The notes beneath the pieces are model-generated. The model was not told the origin of the DNA. It saw only the letters and a program-made list of their open reading frames with translations, and did not search any database. Of a stretch of DNA of 36,911 nt, positions 17,694-23,273 are shown piece by piece. The translations under genes and the position numbers were made by a program. Location: the IMG/VR virus record IMGVR_UViG_3300018481_000043, positions 1 to 36,911 of that record; one strand, written 5' to 3'. Source of the stretch: a virus. How positions within the stretch are numbered: the first letter of the stretch is position 1; each line of letters starts with the position of its first letter.

Positions 17694-17917
17694 CTCATCA
17701 CAAATCGGTCATATTCTACAAGTCCTGGTTGTTTTTCGAAAAAAATGCCCCGGGGAAAAATTTAGGTCAAGCTTTTTGAAAAAACACCCCGCTAGATTGC
17801 CGTGTAATCGATTTGATGAAGCAAACTGATATAACGATCCCATATTTTAGGTGAAATCGATTAGAGAGCCTTCTAGGGGCCTATCCAGCGATTTAGGGGT
17901 ATATTTGCCTTCCGCAT
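17694..17917. other. AT-rich non-coding interval with inverted repeat
   Basis: This is about 220 nt with no credible gene. It holds several A and T runs (for example around 17733 and 17778) and short C/G blocks. It also has a perfect 10-bp inverted repeat, TAATCGATTT at 17805-17814 and AAATCGATTA at 17854-17863, each containing the palindrome ATCGAT. It separates the late structural block from the early cassettes, a natural site for an operator or replication origin, but nothing here proves either. Confidence 0.5.
17805..17863. repeat. Perfect 10-bp inverted repeat around ATCGAT
   Basis: Arms TAATCGATTT (17805-17814) and AAATCGATTA (17854-17863) are exact reverse complements separated by 39 nt. 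Each arm contains a self-palindromic ATCGAT, so a dimeric protein could bind each. It lies 55 nt upstream of promoter P2. Confidence 0.6.
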
Positions 17918-17945
17918 TCGCATGATTTACACGTACTGTAATGAG
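17918..17945 (+). promoter_or_regulatory. Phage promoter P2
   Basis: TCGCA at 17918, TACACG at 17928 and TGTAATGAG at 17937-17945, with the same 19-nt spacing as the other copies. It drives the small membrane gene at 17966. Confidence 0.85.
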
Positions 17946-17965
17946 AAGACCACAAAGGAGCAATC

Positions 17966-18145
17966 ATGCATAAGTATGCCCGCCCTTCGTACGTTTCCGA
18001 CTCGAAGACAACTTCGATCGCAAGAATCATCATCACGGTGATCCTGCTGATCGTGATCGTCCTTCCGATCGTGAAAGTCATGAAGGATACAGCAGATTCG
18101 CTGCACGACCAAACCGTGGAGCTCAACAACAACGGGACCCCATAA
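17966..18145 (+). CDS. Small single-pass membrane protein
   Basis: This 59-residue protein starts at ATG 17966, with AAAGGAG spaced 6 nt. The N-terminal 20 residues are polar. Residues about 21-36 form one strongly hydrophobic segment (IIITVILLIVIVLPIV), and the C-terminus KDTADSLHDQTVELNNNG is polar. I do not recognise a family. The gene has its own promoter (P2), and its stop codon lies inside the loop of the terminator that follows, so it is a compact monocistronic cassette. A role in modifying the host envelope early in infection is only a guess. Confidence 0.7.
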   Translation: MHKYARPSYVSDSKTTSIARIIITVILLIVIVLPIVKVMKDTADSLHDQTVELNNNGTP

Positions 18146-18162
18146 CAGGGGTTTCGTTTTTT
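18135..18162 (+). terminator. Rho-independent terminator overlapping the stop codon
   Basis: ACCCC (18137-18141) pairs with GGGGT (18148-18152), with G-U extensions at the base, and the loop ATAACA contains the TAA stop of the preceding gene. TTCGTTTTTT follows. It separates the P2 cassette from P3, which starts two bases later. Confidence 0.8.
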
Positions 18163-18163
18163 C

Positions 18164-18191
18164 TCGCAGGAATTACACGGCGTATAATGAG
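18164..18191 (+). promoter_or_regulatory. Phage promoter P3
   Basis: TCGCA at 18164, TACACG at 18174 and TATAATGAG at 18183-18191, with the invariant 19-nt spacing. The following leader GACCTACAACCAAGGAG is nearly identical to that of P6 and close to P1. Confidence 0.88.
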
Positions 18192-18213
18192 ACCTACAAC
18201 CAAGGAGACCCTA

Positions 18214-18396
18214 ATGGGCAAGCTCATGAACGCACTGGAAGCTGTTGGCAAGGTCGCGTCCGCACTGGGGGAACGCAACATGGAGATCGACGAGATGACT
18301 CGCGAACTCATGAAGCGCTCCTACGGAGTGGACCCGATCGAAGCCCGCAAGATCGCCACTGTGCTCGTTGACCGCGCAGAAGTGACCTGGAAGTAA
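18214..18396 (+). CDS. Small soluble protein of unknown function
   Basis: ATG 18214 has AAGGAG 8 nt upstream; an in-frame ATG at 18187 overlaps the promoter and is disregarded. The 60-residue product is helical and charged: LMNALEAVGKVASALGERN, then EIDEMTRELMKRS and a C-terminal DPIEARKIATVLVDRAEVTWK. It has no membrane segment, cysteine cluster or recognised motif. It lies in a P3-to-terminator cassette of its own. Small acidic or helical early phage proteins often bind host enzymes, but I cannot say so here. Confidence 0.7.
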   Translation: MGKLMNALEAVGKVASALGERNMEIDEMTRELMKRSYGVDPIEARKIATVLVDRAEVTWK

Positions 18397-18402
18397 GATT
18401 CG

Positions 18403-18432
18403 AAAGGGGGTGCCGCAAGGCATTCCTTTTTT
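18403..18432 (+). terminator. Rho-independent terminator
   Basis: GGGGTGCC (18407-18414) pairs with GGCATTCC (18419-18426) using two G-U pairs around a GCAA tetraloop, followed by TTTTTT. It closes the P3 cassette. Confidence 0.85.
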
Positions 18433-18435
18433 CTC

Positions 18436-18463
18436 TCGCACGTTCTACATCGATTGTAATGAG
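18436..18463 (+). promoter_or_regulatory. Phage promoter P4
   Basis: TCGCA at 18436, TACATC at 18446 and TGTAATGAG at 18455-18463, with the invariant spacing. It drives the gene at 18487. Confidence 0.85.
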
Positions 18464-18486
18464 AACATCGACCCGAAAGGAACATA

Positions 18487-18738
18487 ATGAACAAGAAGAC
18501 TGTCATTGCCCTTCTGGTTGCCGCATTCGTTGCCGGCGACTTCGTCGCGATCCCTCGAGCCAACCGCTACTTCAAGAACAAGGTTCGGAAGCTGGAAGCA
18601 GACAACTGCATCCTGCAGATGAAGCTTGACGCTTGCTGTGAGGTGTTCGAGGCCGCAGACGCTGGCGCCGACATGGATGAGACACTTCAGAGGTTCAATG
18701 CTCAGCAAGAGTACATCGCCCTTGTCGAGCGAATGTGA
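18487..18738 (+). CDS. Small membrane-anchored coiled-coil protein
   Basis: The 83-residue protein starts at ATG 18487 with a GAAAGGAAC SD. Residues 4-21 (KTVIALLVAAFVAGDFVA) form an N-terminal membrane anchor or uncleaved signal. Residues about 31-65 are charged and heptad-like (NKVRKLEADNCILQMKLDA), suggesting a short coiled coil. Three cysteines occur at about 41, 50 and 51. No family is recognised. It has its own promoter P4 and terminator. The topology would put the coiled coil outside or inside depending on orientation, which I cannot fix. Confidence 0.7.
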   Translation: MNKKTVIALLVAAFVAGDFVAIPRANRYFKNKVRKLEADNCILQMKLDACCEVFEAADAGADMDETLQRFNAQQEYIALVERM

Positions 18739-18740
18739 TC

Positions 18741-18771
18741 AAAAGGAGGGGCCTACATGGCCTCTCTTTTT
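18741..18771 (+). terminator. Rho-independent terminator
   Basis: GAGGGGCC (18746-18753) pairs with GGCCTCTC (18759-18766) around TACAT, followed by TTTTT. It is closely similar to the terminator near 20390, so these two may be duplicated elements. Confidence 0.88.
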
Positions 18772-18772
18772 C

Positions 18773-18800
18773 TCGCAGGAATTACACGTCCTATAATGAG
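18773..18800 (+). promoter_or_regulatory. Phage promoter P5
   Basis: TCGCA at 18773, TACACG at 18783 and TATAATGAG at 18792-18800, with the invariant spacing. No protein gene follows before the next promoter; only the small structured RNA candidate at 18796-18864. Confidence 0.85.
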
Positions 18801-18864
18801 GAGAGACGCGGTAGCCGTAATACGGACCGACTTATTAAAGTCGCTGCTCCTCCCCATTTTTTTT
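18796..18864 (+). ncRNA. Candidate small structured RNA, three-way junction with poly-U end
   Basis: Between P5 and P6 there is no open reading frame with an SD. The sequence folds as a three-way junction. GAGGAG (18798-18803) pairs with CTCCTC (18847-18852). Inside are hairpin CCGT/ACGG (18815-18818 with 18822-18825) and hairpin CGACTT/AAGTCG (18828-18833 with 18838-18843). Eight T follow at 18857-18864. Own promoter, closed fold and T-run together argue for a discrete ~65-nt RNA. The 5' arm begins immediately at the -10 box, which is odd (see findings). Not matched to any family I know. Confidence 0.6.
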
Positions 18865-18891
18865 CGCATAAAATACATGGCGTATAATGAG
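18864..18891 (+). promoter_or_regulatory. Phage promoter P6
   Basis: TCGCA at 18864 (sharing its T with the preceding T-run), TACATG at 18874 and TATAATGAG at 18883-18891, with the invariant spacing. It drives the gene at 18913 through a leader nearly identical to that of P3. Confidence 0.88.
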
Positions 18892-18912
18892 ACCTACGAC
18901 CAAGGAGAAATC

Positions 18913-19086
18913 ATGAACGCATTTGACAAGCTCAAGGCTCGTTGGAACGACGACCCCATCACGGTGCTCACAGTCGGAGCCCTGGTTGCCACAGCAGCAG
19001 CCAAGGTGATCGACACAGTGACCGCCGCACAGGGACGCCGTGCCTACGCCAAGCAAGTCAACTACCGAGTGAAGAACCGGAAGTAA
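18913..19086 (+). CDS. Small protein with one hydrophobic segment
   Basis: ATG 18913 follows CCAAGGAG with 5-6 nt spacing. The 57-residue product has a charged start (FDKLKARWNDDP), a moderately hydrophobic stretch at about 16-34 (ITVLTVGALVATAAAKVID) and a very basic end (QGRRAYAKQVNYRVKNRK). A single membrane pass with a positively charged inner tail is likely. The family is unknown. It is again a one-gene cassette, between P6 and a terminator. Confidence 0.7.
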   Translation: MNAFDKLKARWNDDPITVLTVGALVATAAAKVIDTVTAAQGRRAYAKQVNYRVKNRK

Positions 19087-19097
19087 CGCTCGAAGAA

Positions 19098-19125
19098 GGA
19101 AGGACCACACAGGTCTTTCCTTTTT
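19098..19125 (+). terminator. Rho-independent terminator
   Basis: GGAAGGACC (19098-19106) and GGTCTTTCC (19112-19120) form a 9-bp stem with loop ACACA, followed by TTTTT. It ends the P6 cassette. Confidence 0.88.
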
Positions 19126-19130
19126 GCCAA

Positions 19131-19158
19131 TCGCAAGATTTACATGCCCTGTAATGAG
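19131..19158 (+). promoter_or_regulatory. Phage promoter P7
   Basis: TCGCA at 19131, TACATG at 19141 and TGTAATGAG at 19150-19158, with the invariant spacing. It precedes a structured RNA region and then the operon starting at 19289. Confidence 0.85.
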
Positions 19159-19271
19159 AAGAGGTGAGATACGAATGCGTAGGTGCAAGACCTACCCACC
19201 TGGTGCGGGAGCAAAACCGCTAAATAACAGTTTTCGTTAGGCTGTTAACCCAAGCTTCTCATTATATTTTT
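19152..19271 (+). ncRNA. Candidate structured RNA between P7 and the next genes
   Basis: The region folds into a closed multi-branch structure. TAATGAGAAG (19152-19161) and CTTCTCATTA (19255-19264) are perfect 10-bp complements. Inside are AGGTG/CACCT (19162-19166 with 19197-19201) enclosing GTAGGT/ACCTAC, then GCGG/CCGC (19205-19208 with 19217-19220) and AACAG/CTGTT (19226-19230 with 19242-19246). TATTTTT follows at 19265-19271. It could be a short RNA ending at the T-run, or a leader that controls read-through into the membrane-protein genes at 19289 and 19434. I know no family with this shape. Confidence 0.6.
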
Positions 19272-19288
19272 CAACCGAAAGGAACCTA

Positions 19289-19429
19289 ATGGGATGTAAC
19301 TGCAATCACGCATGCAACTGCAACAACTACGGTTGTTTGAGTTTTCTGGGTGATCTCTTCATGCTCGCAATCACAGGCGGGCTTTGGGCTATCTGGATTT
19401 TCTGCCGCGAGCTTCGGAGGCGTCGATAG
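19289..19429 (+). CDS. Cysteine-rich mini membrane protein
   Basis: This 46-residue protein starts at ATG 19289, with GAAAGGAAC spaced 5 nt. Its first 16 residues contain five cysteines (MGCNCNHACNCNNYGC), followed by a hydrophobic span (about 18-38, including FMLAITGGLWAIWIF) and a basic end RELRRRR. The cluster could bind a metal or form disulfides; I do not recognise it. It lies between the P7 structured leader and the DUF6353-like gene, whose start follows only 4 nt after this stop, so the two are probably coupled. It is small, but SD and spacing support translation. Confidence 0.65.
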   Translation: MGCNCNHACNCNNYGCLSFLGDLFMLAITGGLWAIWIFCRELRRRR

Positions 19430-19433
19430 ACAT

Positions 19434-20162
19434 ATGGATATTTCCTCACTAATGGTTAACGGACGTAAGGGCATTACTAAGCATTCACCAGAGATCCTCA
19501 CGGGCATGGGTGTTGCTGGCGTGTTCATTACGTCATATTTGGCGGGTAAGGCTTCGTATGAGATGGCAATGGTTGACGAAGCCACCCAATGGACGCCAAC
19601 GCTAAAGGAACGAGTAAAAGAGCATTGGAAGCTTTATATTCCAGTGGTCTTGTCAGGTGGCGTGACCGTCGCATGCATCATTGGCGCTTCGAAGGCCAGT
19701 GGACGACGTACGGCCGCTGCTGTGACTGCATATTCTCTCACCGAGAAGGCGTTCTCCGAATACAAGGACAAGGTTGTCGAGCAGATCGGTGAGAACAAGG
19801 AACGCAAGGTTCGTGACGAAATTGCACAGGATCGCGTCGACAAGTCCTCGAACGAGGTTATATTTGTCGCGCACGGGAACGTGTTGTTCTGTGAGGCATA
19901 CACGATGCGTTTCTTCCGGAGCGACATGGAGACAGTCAAGAAGGCTGAAGTCACGATCAATCAACGCATTTACCAAGACATGTACGTCATGTTGAGTGAG
20001 TTCTATGATCTCATCGGCCTTCCGCCTACGTCCGTCTCCGATTACCTAGGATGGGATTCGGGTAATCAAATGGAGCTTCGTTGGTCAACAACGATGACAG
20101 AAGGCATGGCAGCCGAGCCGGCTCTCATGTTCGATTACAACTACGTAAAGCCAATCGCATAA
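19434..20162 (+). CDS. DUF6353-like membrane protein
   Basis: This 242-residue phage protein family is of unknown function. The hallmark N-terminus is present: GITKHSPEILTGMGVAGVF leading into a membrane span, and a second span after KEHWKLYIPVVLSGGVTVACIIG. Then a basic turn (RRTAAAVTAYSLTEKAFSEYKDKV) and QIGENKERKVRDEIAQDRV follow. The C-terminal half, with SDMETVKKAEVTINQRIYQD, FYDLIGLPPT and YLGWDSGNQMEL, forms a soluble domain. I took ATG 19434; it has no close SD but follows the previous stop by 4 nt, suggesting coupling. The gene runs into promoter P8, whose TCGCA overlaps its last codons. Confidence 0.8.
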   Translation: MDISSLMVNGRKGITKHSPEILTGMGVAGVFITSYLAGKASYEMAMVDEATQWTPTLKERVKEHWKLYIPVVLSGGVTVACIIGASKASGRRTAAAVTAYSLTEKAFSEYKDKVVEQIGENKERKVRDEIAQDRVDKSSNEVIFVAHGNVLFCEAYTMRFFRSDMETVKKAEVTINQRIYQDMYVMLSEFYDLIGLPPTSVSDYLGWDSGNQMELRWSTTMTEGMAAEPALMFDYNYVKPIA

Positions 20163-20182
20163 AATACATCTCATATAATGAG
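20155..20182 (+). promoter_or_regulatory. Phage promoter P8
   Basis: TCGCA at 20155, TACATC at 20165 and TATAATGAG at 20174-20182, with the invariant spacing. Its upstream element overlaps the stop of the DUF6353-like gene. It drives the small gene at 20205. Confidence 0.85.
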
Positions 20183-20204
20183 AGACCACTACAAGGAGAT
20201 TAAA

Positions 20205-20366
20205 TTGGAAATTGAACTTGAGCCGACATCCCCCTCCATCCGAGTGCAAGCTGGAAAGGTGCTCGTCGTCAGTATGACGGCGTTCATCACGACCAAGCTC
20301 GCCGAGGGTGTGTACGAGATGCTCGTCGCCAGGAGCAAGAAGACCACTGCCGATCCCGAGCAGTAA
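20205..20366 (+). CDS. Small protein of unknown function
   Basis: I chose TTG 20205, which has AAGGAG 6 nt before it, giving 53 residues. An in-frame ATG at 20178 falls within the promoter core and would give 62. The sequence starts with a polar beta-like stretch (EIELEPTSPSIRVQ), then a semi-hydrophobic helix (KVLVVSMTAFITTKLAEGVYEML) that may be a membrane anchor, and a basic end. No family is recognised. It is a single-gene cassette bounded by P8 and the terminator at 20377. Confidence 0.65.
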   Translation: MEIELEPTSPSIRVQAGKVLVVSMTAFITTKLAEGVYEMLVARSKKTTADPEQ

Positions 20367-20376
20367 GTCCTCAAAG

Positions 20377-20404
20377 AGAGGGGCCGATCATGGCCTCTCT
20401 TTTT
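20377..20404 (+). terminator. Rho-independent terminator
   Basis: AGAGGGGCC (20377-20385) pairs with GGCCTCTCT (20392-20400) around GATCAT, followed by TTTT. It nearly duplicates the terminator at 18741. No promoter of the P1-P9 type lies between it and the next gene, so partial read-through may feed the long operon that follows. Confidence 0.85.
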
Positions 20405-20432
20405 GCCTAACTAACCTAAGACAAGGATACAA

Positions 20433-20876
20433 ATGATCAGCAAAACCCTCACGTTCAACGACTTCAATGACAATGAGGTCACGGACACCTTCTGGTTCCA
20501 CATGACCAAGCCTGAGCTCGTGGACATGGAAGTGAAGTATAAGGACGGCTTCGAGTCGTTCATTAAAAAGATCATCAGGACTACTGACCGCCAGGAATTG
20601 ATCAACTTGTTCAAGGAGATCATTGTCATGGCGTATGGAGTCAAGTCTGATGATGGGCTTCGATTCATCAAGAGTGAAGAGCTTGCTACTGAGTTCACTC
20701 AGACGGCTGCATATGAGTCTCTGTACATGGAGTTCATCACTCAGGAGAACGCGCTTGCCGAATTCATGGTTGGCATTATGCCCAAGGACATGCAGGGCGA
20801 AGCCACTCAGAAGATCAAGGACATGCCTGCAGAAGTTCTTTCCGCACCTAGCCCGCCTAAGCCCCCTGCGGCTTAG
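20433..20876 (+). CDS. Conserved phage protein, possibly chaperone-like
   Basis: This 147-residue acidic helical protein starts at ATG 20433 after ACAAGGATAC. The pattern FNDFNDNEVTDTFWFHMTKPEL, IVMAYGVKSDDGLRFIKS and AYESLYMEFITQENALAEFM recalls a family I have seen in Gram-positive phages. It has sometimes been compared with tail assembly chaperones, but my recall is not firm. The C-terminus ends in a proline-rich stretch (APSPPKPPAA). It lies at the head of the early operon, far from tail genes, so a chaperone role for the tail would be surprising. Function is left open. Confidence 0.7.
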   Translation: MISKTLTFNDFNDNEVTDTFWFHMTKPELVDMEVKYKDGFESFIKKIIRTTDRQELINLFKEIIVMAYGVKSDDGLRFIKSEELATEFTQTAAYESLYMEFITQENALAEFMVGIMPKDMQGEATQKIKDMPAEVLSAPSPPKPPAA

Positions 20877-20894
20877 CACGAGAAGAGGATAATT

Positions 20895-21518
20895 ATGAGC
20901 GATCCTACGGATTATCAAGGCAATAGTAAGAAGAGCAAGGAACCGACCCCAGACAAGAACATCGAGAAGGTTGTCAAGGGTCCGGTCGTCGTGCAGAAGC
21001 GAACGCTTGGTCAGAAGATCAAGGACACGTTTGTCGAAGCCGACATCAAGACGGTCATGAAGTACGTGGTGTCGGATGTTCTTCTTCCCGCTGCTCGTGG
21101 AATGATTGTGGAAGGGGCCAGCAAGGGCGTTGAGCGTCTCATCTATGGTGAGCGAGCTCAGCGAGGCCGGATGTTTGGGAACGGTCCACGTTCACAGTAC
21201 AACAACCCGATCAATCGCGACTATCGCGACTTCCGTGACCCACGAACCAGCCCGCCAGGTCGAACTCGTGCACCACGACTTGCCCGAAACGAATTCATCT
21301 TGGCGTCTCGTGAAGAGGCGACGCTTGTCCTAGAGCGTATGAACGATGTTCTGGACATGTACAAAGTGGTTTCTGTGGCTGATCTGAATGACCTTGTTGG
21401 GTTTCCGACGAGCCATGTGGATCACAAGTGGGGTTGGGAGTTCCTTGGCGATGTTGAGGTTCGACCGATTCGTGAGGGGTTCTTGATCGATCTTCCTCCG
21501 GCAGAACCGATTGACTGA
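20895..21518 (+). CDS. Conserved phage protein of unknown function
   Basis: The 207-residue protein has ATG 20895 after a GAGAAGAGGATAA SD. The N-terminus is basic and disordered (NIEKVVKGPVVVQKRTLGQK), followed by a helix (YVVSDVLLPAARGMIVEGASKGVERLIYG). An Arg/Tyr/Asp-rich low-complexity stretch follows at about 99-127 with repeated RDYRDFRDPR-like units. A C-terminal domain then begins near FILASREEATLVLERMNDVL and continues DLNDLVGFPTSHVDHKWGW. This last part resembles the C-terminal domain of the DUF6353-like proteins (helix, (L/V)xDLVG, GW turn). I have seen this architecture in Firmicutes phages too. Function unknown. Confidence 0.75.
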   Translation: MSDPTDYQGNSKKSKEPTPDKNIEKVVKGPVVVQKRTLGQKIKDTFVEADIKTVMKYVVSDVLLPAARGMIVEGASKGVERLIYGERAQRGRMFGNGPRSQYNNPINRDYRDFRDPRTSPPGRTRAPRLARNEFILASREEATLVLERMNDVLDMYKVVSVADLNDLVGFPTSHVDHKWGWEFLGDVEVRPIREGFLIDLPPAEPID

Positions 21519-21661
21519 TGAACCAATCCGATAAACGAGAGGCTTTGCTCAAACTTAAGTCTAGCCCGGGTTGGAAAGACAAGATCAAAAAGATGGATAG
21601 TAAAGAAGTTAGTGCTCTTTACAACCAGATGAACTTTGAAGGAAGGTTTGGTGAGAAATGA
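21518..21661 (+). CDS. Small basic protein of unknown function
   Basis: The 47-residue ORF starts at ATG 21518, sharing one base with the preceding stop, and ends overlapping the next start by 4 nt (ATGA). The product is rich in Lys and Asp/Glu (QSDKREALLKLKSSPGWKD, KKMDSKEVSALYNQM) and likely helical, with no membrane span. Its tight coupling on both sides argues that it is translated. No family is recognised. Its upstream neighbour provides AACCG but no clear SD, so coupling probably drives initiation. Confidence 0.6.
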   Translation: MNQSDKREALLKLKSSPGWKDKIKKMDSKEVSALYNQMNFEGRFGEK

Positions 21662-22542
21662 AGCTAATTCCATATTCTGTAACTCGTAGTGTGGCAACAA
21701 CCGTGGTGAGGACCAAGAGGAATTCTCCTCATATTTTCTTCGCCGGTGGAGTCCTTGGCGTGTTCGCCAGCACGTTTCTTGCTTGCAAGGCGACTCTCAA
21801 GCTTGAAGAAACTGTAGACGAGATTAAGATCGATCTCGACAAGGTCAAGAGCATCAAGAATTCTGAGCAGACGAAGCTAGATCTTGATGTGGTTGAGCAG
21901 AACTACACTCGTGAGCTTGGCAAGGTGTATATTTCAAGTCTGATGAAGGTTGGTCGTCTGTACGGACCTTCGGTTATTCTTGGTGTTGCATCTGTCGGTG
22001 CTCTGACTGGTTCACATGTTCAACTTGCTCGACGTAACGCTGCGCTTACCGCAACGCTTGCTGCTGTCTCGAAGGCTTACGAAGATTATCGTGAGCGTGT
22101 TCGTGAGCAGATTGGTGATGAGCGTGAGCGCGATCTATATTTGGGCGTGACTGAAGAGGAATTCGAGGAGAACGGTAAGAAGAAGACGGTTAAGATCGTC
22201 GATGTGACCGGGCTTTCTCCATACGCTCGATTCTTTGATGATCAGTCCGTCGAGTGGAGGAAAGACGCAGAGTACAACCGCGTTTACCTCTCATGTCAGC
22301 AGCAATATTTCAATCAGAGGCTTCAGGCCCATGGGCATGTGTTTCTGAATGAGATCTATGACAACCTTGGGTTCGAGAGGACTAAGGAAGGTCAGATTGT
22401 TGGCTGGATTCGAAATGGTGATGGCGATGGGTTCATTGACTTCGGCATGTACGAAGACTACAACCGTCGGTTTGTCAACACCATTGAGCGTTGCATGATT
22501 CTTGATTTCAATGTTGATGGTCCAATTCTAGACAAAATCTAA
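21658..22542 (+). CDS. DUF6353-like membrane protein, second copy
   Basis: The 294-residue protein shares the layout of the 19434 gene. It has an N-terminal span after TKRNSPHIFFAGGVLGVFAS, an inserted charged coil (EIKIDLDKVKSIKNSEQ...), a second span near GPSVILGVASVGALTGS and a basic helix (KAYEDYRERVREQIGDERERD). A C-terminal domain of about 95 residues has EYNRVYLSCQQQYFN, HGHVFLNEIYDNLGF, GWIRNGDGDGFIDFG and ILDFNVDGPI. That domain recurs alone in the gene at 36469. The SD (GAAGGAAGG) is inside the previous gene. Its two membrane helices and soluble domain suggest a membrane-bound complex; function unknown. Confidence 0.8.
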   Translation: MKLIPYSVTRSVATTVVRTKRNSPHIFFAGGVLGVFASTFLACKATLKLEETVDEIKIDLDKVKSIKNSEQTKLDLDVVEQNYTRELGKVYISSLMKVGRLYGPSVILGVASVGALTGSHVQLARRNAALTATLAAVSKAYEDYRERVREQIGDERERDLYLGVTEEEFEENGKKKTVKIVDVTGLSPYARFFDDQSVEWRKDAEYNRVYLSCQQQYFNQRLQAHGHVFLNEIYDNLGFERTKEGQIVGWIRNGDGDGFIDFGMYEDYNRRFVNTIERCMILDFNVDGPILDKI

Positions 22543-22551
22543 GGAGGAGTA

Positions 22552-23271
22552 ATGGACGAGCAAGCTAATGTAGTGGTCAAGTCCTCTTGGGGTGACCGTG
22601 GTCTCGTTGGCCTTGTAGCCTTCGGTGCCGGAGTCGGTGTCGGTTATATTCTGTGGCGTAGGCCCAAGCCGTATGTGCTTCATGCGGTTCCGGATCCTGT
22701 TGACATGGACATCCATCCTGAGGATCTTCAGCGTAGTCGGGAAGAAGCAACCGAAGAGCATCCTGCTTCTGCTCCTGAAATCTCAGTAGCTCCAATTGTC
22801 GAGCAACGAATCAAGGAAAGCATGACTAAGGTTCACGATCCAGAGGCTGAAGAGCCTGTTATCACTCACAATGTCTTCGCTGGAAACGACGAAGACTGGG
22901 ATTACGAGGCTGAGGTCGCAAGCCGTACAAAGGATATTCCCTACGTCCTCCACAAGGACGAGTTTCATGACGACGAGAAGGACTACACTCAGACAACGCT
23001 GACTTATTACGCTGGCGACAACATCATGACTGATCAGGATGACACTCCGATCTATAACTTCGGTCATGTGGTTGGTCCTCTGAAGTTTGGTCATGGCTCA
23101 GGGGATCCTAACGTGTTCTTTGTGCGAAACGACAAGCGTCATGAGGAATGGGAAATCGTCAAGCACACAGGAACATATTCCGAGGAGATCCTCGGTCTTG
23201 AAATTGAAGAGAATGCTCGCGCTGGTGACATCAAGCATTCCAATCAGCGCAAGTTTAGGGACAGTGATTAA
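22552..23271 (+). CDS. Conserved membrane-anchored phage protein
   Basis: The 239-residue protein starts at ATG 22552 after AAGGAGGAG. One membrane span lies at about 16-34 (RGLVGLVAFGAGVGVGYIL), then a long acidic linker with a Glu-rich region (EEATEEHPASAPEIS). The soluble domain shows PYVLHKDEFHDDEKDYTQTT, YYAGDNIMTDQDD and the motif FGHGSGDPNVFFVRN followed by YSEEILGLE. I have seen the HGSGDPN motif set in Firmicutes phage proteins adjacent to DUF6353-like genes. It probably acts with its neighbours at the membrane. No enzyme motif is visible. Confidence 0.75.
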   Translation: MDEQANVVVKSSWGDRGLVGLVAFGAGVGVGYILWRRPKPYVLHAVPDPVDMDIHPEDLQRSREEATEEHPASAPEISVAPIVEQRIKESMTKVHDPEAEEPVITHNVFAGNDEDWDYEAEVASRTKDIPYVLHKDEFHDDEKDYTQTTLTYYAGDNIMTDQDDTPIYNFGHVVGPLKFGHGSGDPNVFFVRNDKRHEEWEIVKHTGTYSEEILGLEIEENARAGDIKHSNQRKFRDSD

Positions 23272-23273
23272 TC

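Noticed and set aside
18811-18826. GTAATACGGA in the small RNA matches the 16S rRNA 530-loop region
   Set aside because: Only about 10 nt match and the neighbouring universally conserved bases of the loop are not aligned, so I treat it as chance rather than an rRNA mimic.
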